Assembly (NCBI RefSeq): GCF_000720475.1
Contig: NZ_JOAP01000041.1
Coordinates: 1 to 64,000 of the forward strand
DNA: 64,000 nucleotides
Origin: Streptomyces aureocirculatus
GTDB taxonomy: Bacteria; Actinomycetota; Actinomycetes; Streptomycetales; Streptomycetaceae
Direction: 5' to 3'
Shown: piece by piece, positions 52,867 through 60,824 of the stretch
Position numbering within the stretch: the stretch's first letter is position 1
How the letters are laid out: each line of letters begins with the position of its first letter
Translations under genes and position numbers: made by a program
The notes under the pieces: generated by a model
What the model was told of the DNA's origin: nothing
Database searches by the model: none
The model's input: only the letters and a program-made list of their open reading frames with translations

Positions 52867-53877
52867 ATGCCGGACACGCAGAAGACGCAGCAGACCCAGC
52901 AGACGCCGTTGCCGTCAGCCGCCACGAGCACCCCTGTCATACCCCCGGTCCTCGCCGAGGTCGTCAGGTCCGGCTTCGTCGAGGGCCGCCACCGGGGCAG
53001 CCTGGTGCTGCTCGGCGCCGACGGCACCGTGGAGCTGGCGCTCGGCGACGTCACGGCGCCCGTGTTCCCGCGCTCCACCAACAAGCCGATGCAGGCCGCG
53101 GCGGTGCTGCGGGCCGGGCTCGACCTGTCCGGGGAGCGGCTGGCCCTGGCCGCAGCGAGCCACTCCGGTGAAACGTTCCACCTGGACCTCGTACAGAAGC
53201 TGCTGGCCGAGCACCGGCTCACCGCGGCCGAGTTGCAGTGCCCGCCCGACCTACCGCTCGACCCCGTCGAGGCCGAGACCTACCTGGCCGCGGGCGCCGT
53301 CCGTGACCGGGTCACCATGAACTGCTCGGGGAAGCACACCGCCATGCTCGCGGCCTGCGACCTCAACGGCTGGCCCAAGGGGAGCTACCTCGACCCGGAG
53401 CACCCGCTCCAGCGCCTGATCCACGACGTGATCGAGGAGGCCGCGGGCGAGCCCGTCGCCGCGGTCGGCACGGACGGCTGCGGCGCGCCCCTGATGGCCA
53501 TCTCCCTGACCGGCCTCGCCCGCGCCTACCGGCACTTCGTCCTGGCCCCCGCCGGGAGCGCCGAGCGCCGGGTCGCGGACGCCATGCGGGCCCACCCCGA
53601 GTACGTCGCGGGGACCCGGCGCCCCGACACCTGGCTGATGCGGGAGGTGCCGGGGGTGCTTTCGAAGATGGGCGCCGAGGCGGTGCAGGCCGTCGCGCTT
53701 CCCGACGGCCGGGCCCTCGCCTTCAAGATCGACGACGGCTCGACCCGGGTGCTCGGCCCGGTCCTGGCCCGCGCCCTGCGCCTGCTCGGCGCCGACGCGC
53801 CGGTCCTGGACCGGATCGGTAGCGCGCCGCTTCTCGGGGCGGGGCGCGAGGTGGGCGAGATACGGGCCGTGATCTGA
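52867..53877 (+). CDS. Asparaginase II (Rhizobium-type)
   Basis: This 336-residue protein belongs to the asparaginase_II family unrelated to the E. coli enzyme. Conserved catalytic elements are S70-x2-K73 in RSTNKPMQ, the SHSGE loop at 98-102, CSGKH near 155 and TDGCGAP near 198. In the R. etli enzyme the Lys, Ser and Zn-binding Cys/Asp residues correspond to these. It releases ammonia from asparagine. A Gln/Thr-rich head of about 22 residues precedes the domain. Confidence 0.9.
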   Translation: MPDTQKTQQTQQTPLPSAATSTPVIPPVLAEVVRSGFVEGRHRGSLVLLGADGTVELALGDVTAPVFPRSTNKPMQAAAVLRAGLDLSGERLALAAASHSGETFHLDLVQKLLAEHRLTAAELQCPPDLPLDPVEAETYLAAGAVRDRVTMNCSGKHTAMLAACDLNGWPKGSYLDPEHPLQRLIHDVIEEAAGEPVAAVGTDGCGAPLMAISLTGLARAYRHFVLAPAGSAERRVADAMRAHPEYVAGTRRPDTWLMREVPGVLSKMGAEAVQAVALPDGRALAFKIDDGSTRVLGPVLARALRLLGADAPVLDRIGSAPLLGAGREVGEIRAVI

Positions 53878-54328
53878 CGGTCGGCCGAGGTTGTGGCGGT
53901 TGTGGCGGTCGTGTCGGTCGTGGCGTCTACGCGCTCCGGTCCGCCCGCGCCGCCCAGCGCGCGCGGGTCGACGGCTATGTCGGCTATGTCGGCCAGGTCG
54001 GCCAGGTCGGCCAGGTCAGCCATGTTCTGGGTACTGGGGCGCGTCCCGGGACCAGGGCGAACGGTGGCGGGGTGGTCCACAGGCTCGGACCACCCCGCCA
54101 CCGTTTCCGCAGGGTCCTCGAACGCTTCCCCGAGGGTCCTCGCCCAGTCCCCTCAGGGCTCCCGCCCGATCTCCCTTGGTTTCCTCGGGGCCCGGGCCAG
54201 GCGTGGCGGGGCCTGATGGCGGCCCGGGCCCCCGGTGTGACGGCTGGCCGAACTCCCGGCTCCCCTCCGGATGAGAGCTCGGCCAGCCCGTGTGCGGGCC
54301 GGACCGGCCCGGCGCGGTGCGTGCCGGG
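53878..54328. other. Intergenic region with repeats and hairpins
   Basis: No gene is supported in these 451 bases. It contains 9-bp direct repeats (GTTGTGGCG-like near 53890-53925; a run of GTCGGCCAG-like units at 53980-54022), the strong terminator at 54061-54104 and a second GC-rich hairpin with 12-bp arms at about 54187-54232. The region marks the border between conserved core and the accessory end. Confidence 0.6.
54061..54104. terminator. Strong bidirectional terminator
   Basis: An 18-bp perfect stem (54061-54078 with 54087-54104; arm begins ACGGTGGCGGGG) closes an 8-base loop. It separates the rightward asparaginase gene from the leftward small membrane protein gene and should serve both. 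It is followed by TTTCC on the plus strand. Confidence 0.9.
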
Positions 54329-54514
54329 TCAGCCCGACTGGGCGAGCAGCAGCACGAGGATCAGTGCCCCGATGCCGCCGCAGGTGGTGTTCTTGGCCTT
54401 GACCCCCACGGTGAGCAGCACGAACGCGATGATGCCCATCGGTCCGTACTTCCACTGGACGAGCTGCTCGAACCCGAGGGCGAGGGCGGCGACGACGATG
54501 GCGATGAGCGGCAT
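54329..54514 (-). CDS. Small two-helix membrane protein, copy A
   Basis: This 61-residue protein has two hydrophobic helices separated by the conserved centre EQLVQWKYG and a short loop GVKAKNTTCGGIGA containing one cysteine. It has a strong ribosome binding site (GGAAGGGGG). Copy B at 55680-55868 shares the same centre and loop. It is divergent from a GntR-like regulator gene across an operator-like region. Function unknown; such small proteins can be toxins, chaperone-like or membrane stress effectors, but nothing here decides. Confidence 0.75.
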   Translation of the reverse strand: MPLIAIVVAALALGFEQLVQWKYGPMGIIAFVLLTVGVKAKNTTCGGIGALILVLLLAQSG

Positions 54515-54606
54515 GACGGTCCCCCTTCCGGTACGGGGGCGGCGGGCCCCCTGGCCGGCTGCCAACCGATCGCTCCGGGCCCTGGGTTCGGTCCGGCGCT
54601 CCGGGT

Positions 54607-54669
54607 GTTGGCCAACCCCCCGAAGAGTCCGACCAGGTCACCCAAGTTGGCTACCAACTCCAACTGAGT
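54607..54669. promoter_or_regulatory. Operator region of module A
   Basis: GTTGGCCAAC at 54607-54616 and AGTTGG-CTA-CCAACT at 54645-54659 are palindromes, followed by the half sites CAACT and GAGTT. The second closely resembles the perfect palindrome of module B. The region lies between the divergent small-protein and regulator genes and is probably bound by the regulator. Confidence 0.65.
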
Positions 54670-54746
54670 TATCTCCTCGATGGTGCGTCTCATAACCACC
54701 TTCTCAGCAACTCCCCAAAGATGGCGAGAAGTTGTACGGTTTGGTT

Positions 54747-55655
54747 GTGAGTGCGGACCATACCTCCGTCAACGAGCGGAAGGCGCCGAGCGCGCCCGAC
54801 CACCGCTCGCATCACGACGTGGCGGACGAGCTGCGGGACCGGATCAGGTCCGGGCGGCTGCGGCCGGGGCAGCGCATGCCCACGCAGGCGGAGCTGGCGG
54901 TCGAGTTCGGCGTGGAGCGCGGTGCCGTACGCCAGGCGCTGCGCATCCTGCAGAGCGAGCAGTTGCTCGCCAATGTGTCCAAGGGCAGCCCGGCCACGGT
55001 CGCGGCCCCGGCGGCGCCGCGACCCGACACGGTCCGCCCCGAGCCCACCATGGTCGGGCTCGCTCCGCGCGTCGCCGCGGCCTTCCAGGCACCGCACGTG
55101 GAGATCGACGCGCTCTGTCTCACGTCCATCTCCCTGACGATGGCGATCGGCGAACCGCTGCGGCAGATCCACGCGGGGCGACTGAAACCGGCCAAGGTCG
55201 ACGTGCGGGTGCTGCTGCCGAGCCGGGACATCGACCTGGCATTCCCCGCGCCGGTCGAAGGCGCGGACGAGGGCGGCCACGTACACCGCCGCTGGCTCGA
55301 CCAGCGCAACGCCCAGGGCCAGGTGCTCCGCCACAACCTGCTGACTCTGCGCGGCACCCACGGCATCGACGTACAGGTGGAGTTCCGCGCCCTGCCCTTC
55401 ACCCCGCCAGTGAAGCTGTACCTGCTCAACGGCACGGAGGCGCTGTTCGCGTACTACACCCTGGCCAAGCGGAACGAGGAATTCGGCCAGGAGTGTCTGG
55501 AGATGTGGGACGCGCAGGGAACGCAGTCGATGCTCTTCCCGTTCCACCAGGGGGACGGGCTGCGGGACACGACGTTCGTGGAGCAGTCCCATCTGTGGTT
55601 CAACGCCCTCTGGGAGACGATCAGTCAGAACCTGAAGCTGAACCCCGGCCCGTAG
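54747..55655 (+). CDS. GntR-like transcriptional regulator with unknown sensor domain, copy A
   Basis: This 302-residue protein has a winged helix of GntR type (about 25-90; RIRSGRLRPGQRMPTQAELA and VERGAVRQALRILQ) and a carboxy-terminal domain of about 200 residues that is not a usual FCD or UTRA domain. The latter has the strands VRVLLPSRDIDLAFP and VEFRALPFTPPVKLYLLNG. Six bases before GTG 54747 lies the hexamer TACGGT, a likely -10, so the mRNA is probably leaderless. Copy B at 56010-56942 is very similar over its whole length. Confidence 0.82.
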   Translation: MSADHTSVNERKAPSAPDHRSHHDVADELRDRIRSGRLRPGQRMPTQAELAVEFGVERGAVRQALRILQSEQLLANVSKGSPATVAAPAAPRPDTVRPEPTMVGLAPRVAAAFQAPHVEIDALCLTSISLTMAIGEPLRQIHAGRLKPAKVDVRVLLPSRDIDLAFPAPVEGADEGGHVHRRWLDQRNAQGQVLRHNLLTLRGTHGIDVQVEFRALPFTPPVKLYLLNGTEALFAYYTLAKRNEEFGQECLEMWDAQGTQSMLFPFHQGDGLRDTTFVEQSHLWFNALWETISQNLKLNPGP

Positions 55656-55679
55656 GCCGCGGTTCAGTTCAGCGCCTGG

Positions 55680-55868
55680 TCACAGGGCGGGACCAGTGAC
55701 CATCAGGGCGAGTACGGCCGCCCCGATGGAGCTGCATGTGGGGTTCTTCGCCTTGACGCCCACGGTCAGCAGGAGCAGGCCGACGATGCCAAGGGTTCCG
55801 TACTTCCACTGCACGATCTGTTCGACGGTGACGGCGAACACCGCTGCGAGGAGGGCTATGGCGGGCAT
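55680..55868 (-). CDS. Small two-helix membrane protein, copy B
   Basis: This 62-residue protein repeats the layout of copy A: EQIVQWKYG in the middle, then the loop GVKAKNPTCSSIGA with the single cysteine. Hydrophobic segments lie at about 4-20 and 25-38, with a third short one at the end. The AAGGGGG ribosome binding site is also shared. It ends 24 bp behind the stop of regulator A, converging on it, and is divergent from regulator B. Confidence 0.75.
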   Translation of the reverse strand: MPAIALLAAVFAVTVEQIVQWKYGTLGIVGLLLLTVGVKAKNPTCSSIGAAVLALMVTGPAL

Positions 55869-55895
55869 GATGGTTCCCCCTTCTGCCATCTTATT

Positions 55896-55916
55896 GTGAG
55901 TTGGCAACCAACTCAC
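55896..55916. promoter_or_regulatory. Perfect palindromic operator of module B
   Basis: GTGAGTTGG and CCAACTCAC form a perfect inverted repeat with 9-bp arms around CAA, starting 28 bp upstream of the small-protein ATG. Related half sites (TTGAGTTG, CAACTC, GAGTTG) follow up to about 55998. It fits a dimeric GntR regulator, most likely the product of the divergent gene. Confidence 0.78.
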
Positions 55917-56009
55917 TTGAGTTGTCCCCACTTGGTGAGCGTGCATAAACAACCTGGCGTCAACTCCTGGGAGATGGCGTCGAGTTGTGCCGAGTTGTAT
56001 CTTCTGGTC

Positions 56010-56942
56010 GTGACCAAGGAGAACGGTGCAGTGAACGGCAGCAGGAAGACCTCCCCCCAGGACATCGCCGACGCCCTGCGCGACCGCATCCGTACCGGCA
56101 CCCTCAAGGCGGGCGACCGTCTCCCCACCCAGGCCAAGCTCGCCGAGGAGTTCGGCGTGGAGCGCGGCACGGTGCGGCAGGCGCTGCTCTCGCTGCAGCG
56201 GGACGGGCTGCTCAACCACATCAGCAGGGGCAGCCCGCCACGGGTCGCGGAAGGCCCCGGCGCCTCGGTCCCGCCCGCCGAGCAGCCCCAGCCGCAGCCG
56301 TCGATGGTGGCACTCGCCCCGCGCCTCGCCGAAGCGTTCGGCGAGCCGCACGTGCGGATCGACGTGGTCTCGTACACGGCGGAGACCCTGATGAACGCCG
56401 TCATGGAGCCGATCAGGCAGATCCACGAGGGGCGGCTGCGGCCGCAGTCGATCGACGTGCGGATTCTGCTGCCGAGCAGCGAGATCAACCTCGCCTTCCC
56501 GGTGCCGGTCGAGTCCGGGGACGAGCGGGACCGCGACCGGCTGCACCGGCGCTGGCTCGCGCAGCGCAACGCCCAGGGGCAGGTCCTCCGGCACAACCTC
56601 ACCGCGCTGCGGCAGTCGCACGGCATCGATGTCAGGGTCACGTTCCGCGCGCTGCCGTTCACCACGCCGGTGAAGCTGTATCTGCTCAACGGCAAGGAGG
56701 CGCTGCTCGCGTACTACACCCTGGAGCGCGCCCAGTTGACGTTCGACGCGGACACCGAGGGGCGGGCGGCGGGCGCCGACCTGCCGGAGCCGGTGGACGC
56801 CTATGACGTGGGCGGGCTCACGGCGGCACTGTTCTCCTTCACCGACGGCAGCAGCCCGCGCGACACCGGCTTCGTCGAAGAATCCCAGAAGTGGTTCGCC
56901 GCCCTCTGGGAAACGATCACCAGGGACCTAACACTCTCTTAG
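56010..56942 (+). CDS. GntR-like transcriptional regulator with unknown sensor domain, copy B
   Basis: This 310-residue protein has a GntR-type winged helix (RIRTGTLKAGDRLPTQAKLA, VERGTVRQALLSLQ) and the same sensor domain as copy A (IDVRILLPSSEINLAFPVPV; RALPFTTPVKLYLLNGKEAL). A hexamer TATCTT ends six bases before GTG 56010, so it is probably leaderless; a GTG at 56031 behind AAGGAG is an alternative start. It carries an insertion near the end relative to copy A. Its stop abuts the HAD hydrolase GTG, so they share an operon. Confidence 0.82.
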   Translation: MTKENGAVNGSRKTSPQDIADALRDRIRTGTLKAGDRLPTQAKLAEEFGVERGTVRQALLSLQRDGLLNHISRGSPPRVAEGPGASVPPAEQPQPQPSMVALAPRLAEAFGEPHVRIDVVSYTAETLMNAVMEPIRQIHEGRLRPQSIDVRILLPSSEINLAFPVPVESGDERDRDRLHRRWLAQRNAQGQVLRHNLTALRQSHGIDVRVTFRALPFTTPVKLYLLNGKEALLAYYTLERAQLTFDADTEGRAAGADLPEPVDAYDVGGLTAALFSFTDGSSPRDTGFVEESQKWFAALWETITRDLTLS

Positions 56943-57686
56943 GTGACCGGTGACGCGAACGACCACTCGACCACCCGCCCGACCGACGCGGCCGCTTCGG
57001 CCGACAGCCTCCGCGACCTGATAGGCCGAGCCCGTTTCGTGCTGTTCGACTTCGACGGGCCCATCTGCCGGCTCTTCGCCCGCCACTCCGCGGCGCGGGT
57101 GGCCCGGCAGCAGGTCGACTGGCTGGAGGAACAGGGCCTCCACGGCCTCCTCGCGGACGGCGTCCGGGACGACCCCGACCCGCACAGCGTCCTGCGCGCC
57201 GTGGACCACCGCCACCCCGACAGCGACCTCGTGGCCGAACTCGAGGAGCGGCTCACGCGCGAGGAGCTGAAGGCGGTGGTGTCGGCGTGGCCGACCCCGT
57301 ACGCGGACGCGCTGATCCGGACCTGGACGGCCGTGGGCGCGCGGCTCGCCATCGCCACCAACAACTCCCCGCGGGTCGCCGCGAGCTACCTCACCGACCG
57401 TGGCCTCATCGACTGCTTCGCCCCCCACATCTACGGCCGTACCCAGGACCTCCACCTCCTCAAGCCCAACCCGTACTGCGTCAACCGGGCCCTTTCAGCC
57501 ATGGGCGCGCACCCGTCGACCGCCCTGATGATCGGGGACAGCCCGGCGGACTACTTCGCGGCGCGGGACGCGGGGGTGGAGTTCCTTGGCTACGCGCGTA
57601 ATGAGCGCAAGGAGGGGGTGTTGCGGGGGGTGGGGGTGGGGGTGGTCGTGGGGTCGCTGGAGCGGGTGCTTGAGTGCGTCAAGTGA
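56943..57686 (+). CDS. HAD-superfamily hydrolase
   Basis: This 247-residue phosphatase-like protein has HAD motif I FDFDGPIC with both aspartates, motif II in ATNNSPR, the Lys in LLKPNP and motif IV GDSPADYFAA. The cap is of the small-helical type. Substrate unknown. Its GTG start directly follows the regulator stop. The regulator's divergent small protein and this enzyme are likely one functional unit. The last 25 residues are Gly/Val-rich low complexity. Confidence 0.85.
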   Translation: MTGDANDHSTTRPTDAAASADSLRDLIGRARFVLFDFDGPICRLFARHSAARVARQQVDWLEEQGLHGLLADGVRDDPDPHSVLRAVDHRHPDSDLVAELEERLTREELKAVVSAWPTPYADALIRTWTAVGARLAIATNNSPRVAASYLTDRGLIDCFAPHIYGRTQDLHLLKPNPYCVNRALSAMGAHPSTALMIGDSPADYFAARDAGVEFLGYARNERKEGVLRGVGVGVVVGSLERVLECVK

Positions 57687-57720
57687 CGCGGGAGGCATGA
57701 GATGTGCGTGTGGGACAAGC

Positions 57721-57780
57721 GTGCGTGGCCAAGTCGTACAGTGGATCGTCGGCCATCGCCGTCTCCCGGTCGGTGGCGAA
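57721..57780 (-). pseudogene. Possible remnant of a phosphotransferase gene
   Basis: On the minus strand about 20 codons read FATDRETAMADDPLYDLATH, close to FAVIDWELALYGDPLHDLATH in the intact phosphotransferase 900 bp downstream. No start, no catalytic HxD loop and no continuous frame surround it. It may be the scrap of a second copy in inverted orientation, or chance similarity reinforced by composition. Confidence 0.35.
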
Positions 57781-57917
57781 GGATTCTCGGTCGATGCCTC
57801 TCCCGCGAGACACCGCGTTTCTGCTGACGGTGGAGTATGAGCACAACGTAGGTCGAGCGAGCGTTCGCATCGTGGCAGGTGGCCGATGTGTTCTCGCTCC
57901 GACGCTACTCTCGGCGT

Positions 57918-59048
57918 ATGTCGCCCCCTCTGCCTCACAGAGCGCTCGAGGCCCAGGTGGGCCCACTGGCAACTCTTCGTGCGCGGTGGGTGAGGAGGCT
58001 TGCCGCCGGGCACCGTGAGCGGCGCCACGGCAGGGTGGTGGCGGGGTACCACAACAGCAATTACATCGTTCCGCTCGGCTGGAGGCTGGCGCTGCTATTG
58101 GGCACGATGCCCCGGGCCCGAGTGAAGTGCCGTACGCCGTTGCAGGCCGTCGAGGTCGTGCCGCGTATCTGGCCCAAGGAGAACGAGGTTCTGGCGGTGG
58201 TCACCCGCCACCTCAAGGAAGTGCCGCGCTGTCTGGCCGACTTCGGCGACTGGTCGATGCACGCCTACCACGCGGGCAAGCCTCTGGCCGAACGCGATTC
58301 CCAGCAGCCGTTGCAGCCCGAACTCCTGAAGGGCCTCGCCGAATTCTTCGCCAGGACCGCAGCGGTACCGAAGGACGAGCTGCCGCCCCTGCGGGCCGAT
58401 TGGCCCGCGGACGGCGACACCACTGGCTTTCTGCACTGGCTCATCGACTTCACTGAAGAACGGGTTCACCGACCTCACCGCGAACACTTCGCGACGCTGT
58501 TCGAGGCCGTGGGAATCCGCCCGCACGCCATGGCGGACTTCAAGGGCGGCAGCCCCCGCCTGGTCGAGCGACCGTTCTGTCTGCTGCACACCGACGTCCA
58601 CCGCGCCAACATCATCATCGACGGCAGCGGTTTCGCCGTCATCGACTGGGAACTGGCGCTGTACGGCGATCCACTGCACGACCTGGCCACCCACCTCGTC
58701 CGTATGGACTATGACAAGGACCAGCACTGGGAAATGCGGGCGCTGTGGCGAGAGGAGATGGTGCGGGCCGGCCTCGCCGCCCATACCGCCGGACTCGACA
58801 CCGACTTGCAGGTCTACCTGGACTTCGAATACGCCCAGTCGGTCTTCCCCGACGTCATGCGTGCGGCCCTTGCGCTGCCCGTACGAGCCATGGACGACGA
58901 CTTCCGGGACGCGGCGGCGCAGGTGTGCCGGGCATTGCGGCGTGCCGCCGAGCCCCTGAAGCTGGAGGTGCCGGACCGGCGAAAGGTGGAGGCCGCCTTG
59001 CGGGACTGGCACGCGGGCCCCGCCCGGCGCCCTGGCACCGACAGGTGA
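57918..59048 (+). CDS. APH-family phosphotransferase
   Basis: This 376-residue kinase-like protein has the aminoglycoside-phosphotransferase active site: the catalytic loop HTDVHRANIII and the metal-binding DWE in FAVIDWELALYGDP. The ATP-binding front part is shorter and less clear. Acceptors in this family range from aminoglycosides to choline or homoserine; none can be chosen. The hexamer TACTCT lies six bases before ATG 57918, so it is probably leaderless like the neighbouring regulators. Confidence 0.82.
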   Translation: MSPPLPHRALEAQVGPLATLRARWVRRLAAGHRERRHGRVVAGYHNSNYIVPLGWRLALLLGTMPRARVKCRTPLQAVEVVPRIWPKENEVLAVVTRHLKEVPRCLADFGDWSMHAYHAGKPLAERDSQQPLQPELLKGLAEFFARTAAVPKDELPPLRADWPADGDTTGFLHWLIDFTEERVHRPHREHFATLFEAVGIRPHAMADFKGGSPRLVERPFCLLHTDVHRANIIIDGSGFAVIDWELALYGDPLHDLATHLVRMDYDKDQHWEMRALWREEMVRAGLAAHTAGLDTDLQVYLDFEYAQSVFPDVMRAALALPVRAMDDDFRDAAAQVCRALRRAAEPLKLEVPDRRKVEAALRDWHAGPARRPGTDR

Positions 59049-59143
59049 GTTGCACTGCTGGTCTGTTCCCGCCACTTCCTGATCGGATGGGATCCGGGCA
59101 CCATGTGCACCTGCACGGGATTGAGCGGTAACCCGGCGCGTGT

Positions 59144-60007
59144 ATGGGGGACTTGGTGGCCGAAGACCGTACGGCGTGGGAGCGGACCAGGGATCGCTGG
59201 ACGCGGTTCGAGCCCGCGCTGACCCGAGGGCTGCTGCTGTTCGCTTTCGTGCTGAGCCTGGTCGCGCAGTTCGTGACCCCTGTCGGGGACGCGCTGGAAG
59301 GGAAGGTGTATCTGGGTGGAGCCCTCTTCACCCTCGTCGGCTACGTCCTGTACGGCGCCGTACAGGACCTGAAGAACTCCCTGCACCCCGCCGCGCGGCA
59401 CGAGGTGCAGGCGGGGGACCTCGGGCAGTACTTCACCGCGGTGCTGGCATCGGATCCACGGATCGATGCCGTCGGGTTCACCGGGGAGACGGTCGTGGAG
59501 CAGTTGAAACTCTGCCTGGAGCGGCGTGATCTGCAGGGACACCCGCAGGTGCGGCTGCGGGTCATCGTGCCGGACTTCGGGAGGCCCATGGAGGTGCCGG
59601 GACGGATCGTCGGCGGGAAGGCCGAGGACGATCCCGATTGGCGGCAGGAACTTGATGACAAGGTCCGCAGGAACGCGGCGGCCATGCGCGCCCTGAGCGG
59701 CCGGCTCTGCGCCGGCCGGAAGGGGGAGCTGCACGCGGAGTTCCGGGTCCTGCACATCTCGCCGTTCCTGAAGTTCTGCCTGATTGGCCGTGAGCAGCTC
59801 TTCGACGGGATATATGACCACGTCGTCCAGGGCCCCGCCGCCAAACCGCCGGAGCGGGAAGTGCTCGACCTCATGGGGTACGACGCCCTGCTCACGCACT
59901 GGCACATCGACTCGGGGTCGGCCGCCCGCGAGAAGATCCGTCAGCGTGGCCTGCTGTTCGACACCCTGTGGCGCGTCGCCCGACCTCTCACCCCACCCGC
60001 CTCCTGA
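59144..60007 (+). CDS. Two-helix membrane protein with regulator-like cytosolic sensor domain
   Basis: This 287-residue protein has two membrane helices (about 27-46 and 55-75) and a cytosolic domain of about 200 residues. Segments RIDAVGFTGETVVEQL, VRLRVIVPDFGRPMEVP and EFRVLHISPFLKFCLIGREQLF line up in order with RIDVVSYTAETLMNAV, IDVRILLPSSEINLAFP and TFRALPFTTPVKLYLLNGKEAL in the GntR-like regulator B. The fold may be phospholipase-D-like without catalytic HKD motifs. Its 3' end overlaps the convergent permease gene by 20 bp. Confidence 0.72.
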   Translation: MGDLVAEDRTAWERTRDRWTRFEPALTRGLLLFAFVLSLVAQFVTPVGDALEGKVYLGGALFTLVGYVLYGAVQDLKNSLHPAARHEVQAGDLGQYFTAVLASDPRIDAVGFTGETVVEQLKLCLERRDLQGHPQVRLRVIVPDFGRPMEVPGRIVGGKAEDDPDWRQELDDKVRRNAAAMRALSGRLCAGRKGELHAEFRVLHISPFLKFCLIGREQLFDGIYDHVVQGPAAKPPEREVLDLMGYDALLTHWHIDSGSAAREKIRQRGLLFDTLWRVARPLTPPAS

Positions 60008-60824
60008 ACAACACCCCCGCCACCCCCACAGCCCCCGCCAGAATCCCCCCGCACCACGCAAGCGCCACCCACGGCGCGGTGCCGGGCGGCTGGGCGAGGA
60101 GGAGGGAGCGGAGGGACTCGATGACCGGGGTCACCGGCTGGTGGTCGGAGAAGGCGGCGAGCCAGCGGGGCATGGTGTCGGTGGGGACGAAGGCGCTGCT
60201 CGGGTAGGGCAGGAAGCTGACGAAGAAGGTGTAGCCGCCCGCGGCCTCGGGGGACCTGGCGAGGAGGCCGACCGCCGCGGACAGCCAGGACAGGGCCAGG
60301 ATGAACGCCACAAGCACCGAGACGGCCGCCAGCCAGCCCGCCGGTGAAGCCGACGGGCGGAAGCCGATGGCGAACGCCAGGGCGAGGACGAGCGCGGTGG
60401 CCAGGAGGTTGCGGGCCACGGAGGCCAGGACATGGCCCGCCAGGATCGCCGTGCCGCTCACGTCCAGGGAACGGAAGCGGTCCACGATGCCGCCCTTCAG
60501 GTCCTCCGTGACCGCAACGGCCGTGCTTGACGAGCCGAAGCCCGCGCAGAGCAGGAGGACACCGGGGACGACGTATGTGACGTACCGCGTGCCGGTCCGG
60601 CCGCCGATCGCCCCGCCGAAGAAGTACACGAAGATCAGGAGGAGCAGGGCGGGGAGGGCCAAAGCCGTGATCAGCGCGTCCACGTTGCGTCGGCTCAGGC
60701 GGATCGAGCGCCCCGTCATCGTGAGGACGTTCGTGAGGACGTTCGTGAGGGGGTTTGCGCAGGCGTTCGTGCGGGGGTTCGTCAGGGCGAGGGCGGGGGA
60801 GGGGCGGCTCGGTTTGTCAGGCAT
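59988..60824 (-). CDS. ABC-2 type permease, DrrB-like
   Basis: This 278-residue permease has six membrane segments and the ABC-2 signature region (EDLKGGIVDRFRSLDVSGTAILAGHVLAS is the typical cytosolic loop of DrrB-like proteins). Drug or glycolipid export is likely. The start may be further inside: the first 35 residues (ending NVLTNVLTM) come from short DNA repeats. It overlaps the upstream ATPase gene by 8 bp. Confidence 0.87.
   Translation of the reverse strand: MPDKPSRPSPALALTNPRTNACANPLTNVLTNVLTMTGRSIRLSRRNVDALITALALPALLLLIFVYFFGGAIGGRTGTRYVTYVVPGVLLLCAGFGSSSTAVAVTEDLKGGIVDRFRSLDVSGTAILAGHVLASVARNLLATALVLALAFAIGFRPSASPAGWLAAVSVLVAFILALSWLSAAVGLLARSPEAAGGYTFFVSFLPYPSSAFVPTDTMPRWLAAFSDHQPVTPVIESLRSLLLAQPPGTAPWVALAWCGGILAGAVGVAGVLFRRRVG

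Noticed and set aside
57590..57844. Small gene on the minus strand after the HAD hydrolase
   Set aside because: Arg/His-rich low-complexity frame without ribosome binding site; only the short phosphotransferase-like stretch in a neighbouring frame was kept, as a possible remnant.
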